Below are positions 1 through 5,555 of a stretch of DNA of 12,814 bases, one piece after another. The notes beneath the pieces are model-generated. The model was not told where the DNA came from. It saw nothing but the letters and a program-made list of their open reading frames with translations, and ran no database searches. The position numbers and the translations under genes are program-made. Source of the DNA: Podila epigama (taxonomy: Eukaryota > Mortierellomycota > Mortierellomycetes > Mortierellales > Mortierellaceae); NCBI GenBank assembly GCA_015679605.1, contig JAAAVE010000847.1:1-12814 (forward strand). The letters are read 5' to 3'. Positions within the stretch are counted from its first letter, which is position 1. Every line of letters starts with the position of its first letter.

Positions 1-48
1 GTCTGTCTAACACACAGACGGTCCTCGGTTCAAGTCCGAGTACAAACA
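1..48 (+). tRNA. tRNA-Val(AAC), 3' part only
   Basis: The anticodon stem TCTGT/ACAGA (2-6 with 14-18) closes a 7-base loop CTAACAC whose anticodon AAC is at 9-11. A 5-base variable loop (19-23) follows, then the T stem CTCGG/CCGAG (24-28 with 36-40) around the loop TTCAAGT, a seven-base acceptor strand (41-47) and discriminator A48. A TTTT run at 50-53 is a typical Pol III terminator. The D arm and 5' acceptor strand lie outside the window, so the fold of the full tRNA cannot be checked. The anticodon reads valine codon GTT. Confidence 0.88.
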
Positions 49-49
49 C

Positions 50-53
50 TTTT
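50..53 (+). terminator. Pol III terminator of the tRNA
   Basis: Four T residues begin two bases after the discriminator base of the tRNA-Val, the usual distance for an RNA polymerase III stop signal. Confidence 0.7.
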
Positions 54-68
54 GCTATTTTACACTCC

Positions 69-188
69 GAGTTTATCTTTACCAATTCATTTTTCTAATT
101 AGAAAGATGAGTTTATCTATTCCACAACTCTTTCCGAATTAGGAAAAAGTACTTATCCATTCCGCTAATTAAAAAGTTGTTTTATTTT
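69..188. repeat. Three 40-bp tandem repeats with AATT-centred palindromes
   Basis: The string TTATC recurs at 73, 113 and 153, exactly 40 bp apart, and a conserved TAATTA or GAATTA core follows each copy at the same spacing. Copies one and two start with GAGTTTATC (69 and 109). Copy three is more diverged and runs into T-rich DNA. Each core sits in an inverted repeat; the clearest is the perfect palindrome TTTCTAATTAGAAA in copy one. The block lies just past the tRNA and just before the decayed transposon frame, so it may be subterminal repeats of that element or a bent-DNA spacer. Function unknown. Confidence 0.65.
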
Positions 189-243
189 TTTTTTTGGATC
201 ATTTGTTTTTTTTTTGTTTTTTGTTCATTCATGTATTCATGCC

Positions 244-1602
244 ATGTCAATGCCCACGAGAAATCGACACATTGGAACGATAGTTGACCTAGGGCCTCGC
301 CAGCTCCCCACCCGGGAAGAACACACTCGACCTGTCAATCAAGTTCCACAGGTAGCCCCTCGTGCACGACGCCAGCTTGTAGCCCCTCCAGACACAGCTT
401 CATAAGACGACAAGAAACGCTACTTCAAGAAAGTGTTTAAAGATCCACCAGATGCAGCAGCTTTGATAAACCGTGTCTTGCCTTCCGGTCAACCGCCATC
501 TGACAGAGCTGTCGACGACGTCCAAGGCCGCAATTCATCGACATTCCGCTTACTGCAGTTCAATAATAACTGCCCCAACACAGAGAATATCTTCAGGGCT
601 GCATATTATCTTCGAGATGCCCTCTGGAAAAGAGCACGTTTGGAGGACGAACATTTTGTATTCGCTCGATCCCACGACAGCGTGGAATTCAAAAGTATGG
701 CAGCAGAACTTGGTACAATTGAACCCACCTTGCAGGGTGTGAGTTCACAGGCGTTACATTCTCTTCACGAACGCCTTGTGAAAGAGCGCAATGCATTGGA
801 TGCTTTCGAAATGACGATGACTGGCGACAAATGGAAAGGTACAGAGTTGGCGACAATCGCGGTTGATATAGCATACACAGACAAGATGATCAGGGAGAGG
901 GAAGCCAGGCAAAAAGCTCCTCGGAACGAAGAGGCTGCTAGAATGGCAGCGGAAGCATTGACACGGTCCCATACTGCTATGCAAATGGCGATGGGGGTTC
1001 GGAATCGACCCTAGAAACGTAACGCACACGATGCCCTCCTGGACACCGATGGGACTCAAGATGAGCAGCAGTCAGATGAAGAAGCGGACGACAGTGGATC
1101 AGAGAGCGAAGATACTTCAGTCCAGCGTCCGCCTGATATTTCGTTTTCAAGGTCGCCAGCTCTACCAACAGATGGCGCCTCTGATCAAAGCTCGTCATCA
1201 ACACCCATCATACAGCCTCAATCACCTGGAGCCACTACATGGACCACCTTGCCATCGGAGCGACTGGTAGATTCAAGTGACAGCTCAGACTCAAGCATGG
1301 CATCAAGACCCAGTGTTCCGCGATTTTTAACATTGAGGACCAAGAGGAGGGCAGTCTCAATGATTCCTGCAGCTAGTTTGGAACAAGTTGAAGAATTAGA
1401 AAATCGGTTAACCGCTATGGAGAGTCGTATTACCAAGTTGATTGAGGATCATGAAGTGACCAAGCGGCAGATTGCACGGATTCAGAAAGGCCTGGTATTT
1501 GCGAATAGTCGACTTGATGACAGTCAGATTGCACTACACAAAGAACTGAAGTACCTGAGGGATGAGATTAATTGTCGATTGGACATTCTAAATATGAAAT
1601 GA
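244..1602 (+). pseudogene. Broken reading frame (about 450 codons, two in-frame stops), possible transposon accessory protein
   Basis: One reading frame runs from the ATG at 244 (or 250) to TGA at 1600-1602 and is interrupted only by TAA at 403-405 and TAG at 1012-1014. No frame change is needed, so all three open segments belong to one former gene. I do not recognise the family. The first part is basic and proline-rich. The middle (433-1011) has charged helices with Trp and Arg/Lys clusters. The stretch after the second stop begins with an acidic Asp/Glu/Ser tract, becomes Ser/Pro/Gln-rich, and ends (about 1375-1599) in a strong heptad-like coiled coil. It points towards the transposase relic on the other strand, with 45 bp between their ends, so it may be the second protein of the same element. 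No Myb/SANT signature is seen. Intron explanations for either stop were tested and found weak. Confidence 0.55.
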
Positions 1603-1647
1603 TACTTTATCAAAATTCAGCCTACGTACTCCCAATACAATGGTACT

Positions 1648-2350
1648 TCATGCACGACCCTGGTTCGGTCCCACTCCCTCCCTTGGCATCAAGTATTCCT
1701 CAGGTGTAAGGGTCTCCAATCCAAAGTGGCTCGTGGTGGTACTGTTGCGACCGAAGCAGCGCATGAGGTTGCTGAACAAGGTGGCAAAAGGATAGTACTG
1801 TCCAGCCGGTGATTTACCAATAAACCAAAGTTGTTGGAAATGAATCCAAAGCCCTACTACTCTATTGTAAGGCGAGGGCGTCGCATGCCTACATTTGCGA
1901 ACATTCTGTTCAGGGGTCAATACATTGCCTCGATCGAAATGGTGCCTTCACTTCAACGGACTGACCATAGCCTTCATCGTCATATACAACCATTTGGACG
2001 CCTTGGGTTGACTTGGCATGCTGTGCAAGATAGAGCTTTATTTTCGATGCGATGAGGACCCCTGCGTCGTTGCCCTCTTCCTGGAAAAGGTCCACCAAGA
2101 TGAACCATGATTCCGTCAGGTGTCAAGATTTCCTGGTACCGGAGACAATGGTGGCTTCTTGTGACCGGCTGTAGAAGTCCTCCTGCATTACGTCTGGGCG
2201 AACAGATCTGAACTGTTTTTCCGTCAATGAAAGCGACGGTCCCTCCTTGAGCGAGGACATGGTCACGAAATGATTCAAGGGTTCCTGGTGCTAGACGACA
2301 AGAGAAGGTCCTCCCCGACCTTTGGAGTACAGAACTATTATCGAAATTCA
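1648..2350 (-). pseudogene. PIF/Harbinger-type (DDE_Tnp_4) transposase relic
   Basis: Read on the minus strand, pieces in different frames line up in family order. From about 2320 to 2130 comes a segment with the first catalytic-Asp motif (AFIDGKTV) and the HHCLRYQ...DGIMVHLGGPF stretch typical of DDE_Tnp_4 proteins. From 2098 to about 1912 another frame carries GND (second Asp position) and VVYDDEGYGQS before a PFR motif. From 1920 to 1648 a third frame carries the C-terminal GQYYPFATLFSNLM...HFGLETLTPEEYL block. The usual Val-Glu-Trp-Gly-Phe-Gly segment holding the last acidic residue is not recognisable. The N-terminal part is missing. At least two frameshifts and the lost motif make this a dead gene. 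It fills the gap between the two-stop frame and the 3' end of the paraoxonase-like gene. Confidence 0.78.
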
Positions 2351-2386
2351 TTTTTTTTTTTTTTGCATAAAATATATTATATATTT
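2350..2386. other. A/T-rich 3' flank of the paraoxonase-like gene
   Basis: A run of about 14 T (A on the minus strand) begins near 2351 and is followed by AT-only stretches around TATATTATATAT. On the minus strand this lies directly downstream of the paraoxonase-like stop codon and could hold its poly(A) signal. It is also the boundary with the transposase relic, so the element may end here. Confidence 0.4.
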
Positions 2387-3881
2387 CTATAAACCAGCAG
2401 GAATAGGGCAACGGAAGAATCCCTGTTCGGAAAAGACTGCCGCAACGAGCATGACTTGACGCGTACGATCGACAGCAGCGACAGTGCTCGTTGAAATGAA
2501 GTGACCATCATCCTCCAAAACTGTTTCCACTTTATACGACGATAACGACGACGCAGACTTTTCCTCTCCTTTGGTGATGTCCCTCTTTGACAGCTTGATT
2601 ACTTTGCTAGGACCTACGACAGGTAGTTCCTTCTTCTTCTTTAACCCATTCGCCAACTGCATAGGTTGAACATGACCAGCAATAAACACGTCACCCGTTT
2701 GGGGATCATAGCTAGGGTTGTCGACAAAGAAATCCAGCTTGATATATTCTTCTTGCTCAAGGGTCTTATCAGCACGGGGCCGAAGAACGTGCACGGCAGC
2801 TCCATGGCAAGCTGAGAGATAGAAGACGCTTCGGTCAGCATTTGCTGTCATGCCATTTGCAGTAACCACGTCTTTGAAGGCCACAAACGTCTCTTCAGGA
2901 GAATAATAAATGACATTGGTCCAAGGTCTCCGCATAAAGTCTATGAATGAAGTGGTAGGGGTGGCGTTAAACAGGGAGACCCCAAAAAAAAAAGGATATG
3001 AAGACGTTGGTTCAAGTTCTGTAGCATGCCCAAAAATACCTTCAAAGGTTCGCATGGGACCATGCGTATGCAAGTGATCGTTGCTCACATAAAAGGACCG
3101 AGGTCCAACAGCCACAATGTCATTCGGCGTTCGGATCAGTTCATGCCTGATGGTCTCCAGGTGCTGGATAGTGTCGCTTCCGACCCGGTACTCCAACACT
3201 TCAATAGCGCTACCACCACGACGGTGGTTCACAGCGAAAAGAAGCAGCTCTGTAGGTGATACTTCATATATGTCCAGACCATGGAAGACGCGATCTGTTC
3301 CCTCTGGCAAACCTTGCAGCTCTAGAATTTTGTATTGACTTGCCTTTTGTTTGTTCCAAAGTACGAAGTGAACAGCAAGAGACAATGTGTGTGTGAGTGT
3401 GTTTGCTTTGCGAGGGAAGGGGAACTGAACAGAACATTGAATCAGGACACATTACATCAATGTCATAGAGAACAATATTGTTCTGAAATGCAACCGGCTC
3501 GGCCGAGGCGTTGAGTTTGTTCATGGGGGGGAACCAATCCTTTCGCGACTGGGCATGTCCACAAGTCGCGAAGGCGAGTCCAGATGGATAATGGATATGG
3601 ATATCCTCGCAGGCCTCGAGTCCAGGGACGATTTGGCAACCCTCTGTGTTCAAGGAGACGATGGGTGGCAATAAAAGCCCAAGGTCATTGACCGCATTCT
3701 TGACAAAGGAAAAGCTCAAGGCAAGCAGCACAGCCAGGACAACCACCCCACCCGTTACAACCTCTAGGCAACTGCCATGAGAGGATGTTTTGGTTTTTGT
3801 TCTTGTTTTTGTTGTGGTTGTGGTTGTTGTTGTGGTTGTTGTTTTGGTAGTGGCCGTTGCCACCTTTTTGGAGTCTGCCAT
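2387..3881 (-). CDS. Paraoxonase/arylesterase-family protein, membrane-anchored (3 exons)
   Basis: Proposed exons are 3881-3456, 3343-3040 and 2940-2387, giving 427 aa. Residues 8-32 are Thr/Lys-rich and about 40-60 form one hydrophobic segment, consistent with a signal anchor and a lumenal or outside catalytic domain. The rest follows the six-bladed calcium-dependent serum paraoxonase fold. Positions matching the PON1 calcium ligands are all present: E92/D93, N216 in NDIVAVG, N272 in ANGM, D317/N318. The catalytic His pair matches H163 and H182, and the disulfide pair C82 and C421. The family hydrolyses lactones and aryl esters; the substrate here is unknown. Intron 2 (3039-2941, GT..AG, phase 1) is 99 nt and fully open, but removing it restores the exact family spacing between SNDH and YYSP. 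Intron 1 (donor 3455) is needed because the frame changes; its acceptor at 3344 is the best phase match, and 3339 with donor GTGTCC is an alternative. The stop is TAG. A diverging ceramidase gene shares its promoter. Confidence 0.82.
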
Positions 3882-3911
3882 GTTGTGGAGATTTAAGGAG
3901 GGGATGATTTG

Positions 3912-3957
3912 TTTGAACGAAGTTTTTGAATGAAGTTTGAATGAAGTCTGAATGAAA
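3912..3957. repeat. 11-bp repeats in the paraoxonase-like gene leader
   Basis: Units of the form TTTGAATGAAG (plus strand) occur in four versions, the last three at an 11-bp period. They lie 30-75 bp upstream of the minus-strand ATG, so they are probably in the 5' leader or core promoter. Role unknown. Confidence 0.55.
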
Positions 3958-3986
3958 AAAAAAAGAGATGTTAAAGTCAACGAAAT

Positions 3987-3994
3987 ACACGTGT
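3987..3994. promoter_or_regulatory. E-box palindrome ACACGTGT
   Basis: The 8-bp palindrome ACACGTGT contains CACGTG, the core recognised by many fungal bHLH factors. It is near the middle of the divergent promoter, 76 bp from the ceramidase ATG and 106 bp from the paraoxonase-like ATG. Binding is inferred from the motif alone. Confidence 0.4.
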
Positions 3995-4069
3995 GCTTTT
4001 TTAGAGATGGAGTACAATACCAATTCTGTTTTTATTGATCTCTTCTATTTTCTCATTCCCTTTTGACCA

Positions 4070-5099
4070 ATGACCCATCATTTGAACGAACTTCCAGGCT
4101 ATTGGGGCCCTCCTACATCCTCCATTGACTGGTGTGAGGGTATGTCCTTTGTTCTAGAAAATAGATACAACTGATGATCGATTGACATGACTCACACATG
4201 GACACATGGCTCATTGCACAAACAACAAAAAATAAAAACTTGCTACCACTGTAGACAACTATGTCGTGTCTCGTTACATTGCCGAGTTCTTCAACTCATT
4301 CTCGTCCCTGGCCATGATCCTCTTGGGCGAAGCCGCTTGCTATTCTATCGGTCGCCTCCAGACTTTGCTCGAGCAATATGACCCTACCCACCCAAACCGC
4401 ACAAGTCTCTTCCGCTTCAGACTTGCCTTCCGGACCATCACCGTCGTTGGTATCGGCAGCTTCCTCTTCCATGCCACACTTCTCCACCACATGCAGATGC
4501 TGGACGAGCTACCCATGCTCTACTCTGTCCTCGTGCTCTTCTTTTGTCTCGTCGAATCCCGTTTCGGCCCTCAACCTCAATGGTTCCCAAAACTCCTCAC
4601 CATCCACGGCATTGTCGTCACAGCCCTCGTCGCCTTCACCTCCGGCTCTGTCCAATTCTTTTCTTTCCACATCTCCTTTGGCTCCCTCGAGATCGCGACC
4701 CTTTATCTGATCTTCAAGGTCTATCAGGCTAGGAAGAGACAGTACCCGGATATCAAGCGAGTCTTTGAATGGGGTATTGGTCTATACGCGTTTGCAGTCG
4801 CGATCTGGATGACGGACCTCAACTTTTGTGAACGCTCTGTCCTTTCCCTGCTAGGGTTTGGACATAACCACGATGAGGGTCACATTCATGGTCAAGGAGA
4901 GAAGGGCTTCATCGTCAAAGACCTTTACTTGCATGCATGGTGGCACGTTCTCGTAAGTTCTGGCCTCTTCCTCTTGTCCACTGTCATCATGTTGGACGGG
5001 CTTATTGTCCAAGGATGGACACCCAAGATTGACATGAGGGCTGGTGGTTGGCTCCCTGTTGTGAGTATAGTAAAGCCTGAAGATGCCAAGAATAAGTGA
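4070..5099 (+). CDS. Alkaline ceramidase (YPC1/YDC1/ACER family), 2 exons
   Basis: Exon 1 (4070-4139) joins exon 2 (4255-5099) across a 115-nt GTATGT..TAG intron in phase 1, giving 304 aa. The join rebuilds the family N-terminus, [20 protein letters not shown]. The enzyme hydrolyses ceramide to sphingosine and fatty acid in the ER/Golgi membrane. Calcium ligands known in human ACER3 match at identical spacing: D20, W21, E23, N25, E34. The catalytic set matches too: S92, H96 and D107 in GSFLFHATLLHHMQMLDELP, plus H250 and H254 in LHAWWH. About seven hydrophobic segments are visible. A His-rich insert at 227-235 sits before the last membrane segments and is unusual. YPC1 and YDC1 types cannot be told apart by eye, so no symbol is given. 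It diverges from the paraoxonase-like gene. Stop TGA. Confidence 0.93.
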
Positions 5100-5555
5100 A
5101 GACAGACCCTCTTATAAAACATGATACTATTAGTCCAACTGAACCCACGCGTTTCGTTTGCTGCTACCGCTACCAAGGGAGGGAGTATCAGCATGATCGA
5201 AAGACACAAAACAGGGTGTTCGAAAGTAGCCTGATGAAGGGGCACGAATATCTTTTCTTTTTGCCTCAACAATCTCTTTGTTCCTACGAGTCATTACCAT
5301 ACGGGCTAGGCCGTTGGACTATTTTTGTGTGTTGTGTGGGGGTAACCAAATTCCAATGCTACCTGTGTCAATTCAACGGACGTAAATATTATATTTTTCT
5401 CCTTCATTGCTTTTTTTTTTTTTTTTGTTCTATTTCACCTATTCCATCCCTTGCTCTCGCTACCCTCCATTCATCTTTGCACTCACCCAACATTCAGAGA
5501 GAGGTATTAGAAAGAAAAGAAGAAGAAGAAGAAAAAAAAAAAAAGAAGCAGAAGA
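5100..5555. promoter_or_regulatory. Intergenic region: ceramidase 3' end and promoter of the 812-aa gene
   Basis: This 456-bp stretch has no convincing gene. A TATA-like AATATTATATTTTT lies at about 5386-5399. It is followed by a T-run near 5411-5427, a pyrimidine-rich segment (CTCGCTACCCTCC) and finally a purine-only GAA-repeat tract at about 5511-5555 that ends at the next ATG. The order TATA-like, pyrimidine block, purine leader is what a fungal promoter and 5' leader would show. No clear poly(A) signal for the ceramidase was found. Confidence 0.45.

Larger units (their letters stand above)
3882..4069. promoter_or_regulatory. Shared 188-bp divergent promoter
   Basis: The start codons of the paraoxonase-like gene (minus, 3881) and the ceramidase gene (plus, 4070) are only 188 bp apart, so both core promoters and leaders must fit here. 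No clear TATA box is seen. The region holds 11-bp repeats on the left, an A-run, an E-box palindrome near 3990 and a pyrimidine-rich stretch before the ceramidase ATG. Confidence 0.7.

Noticed and set aside
351-406. Possible intron removing the TAA at 403-405 (GTAGCC to TAAG)
   Set aside because: The donor is phase 0 but the acceptor leaves phase 1, so splicing would shift the frame.
403-1014. Alternative genetic code with TAA/TAG read as Gln
   Set aside because: The OPI1 and 812-aa genes end at TAA and the paraoxonase-like gene at TAG exactly where their families or domains end.
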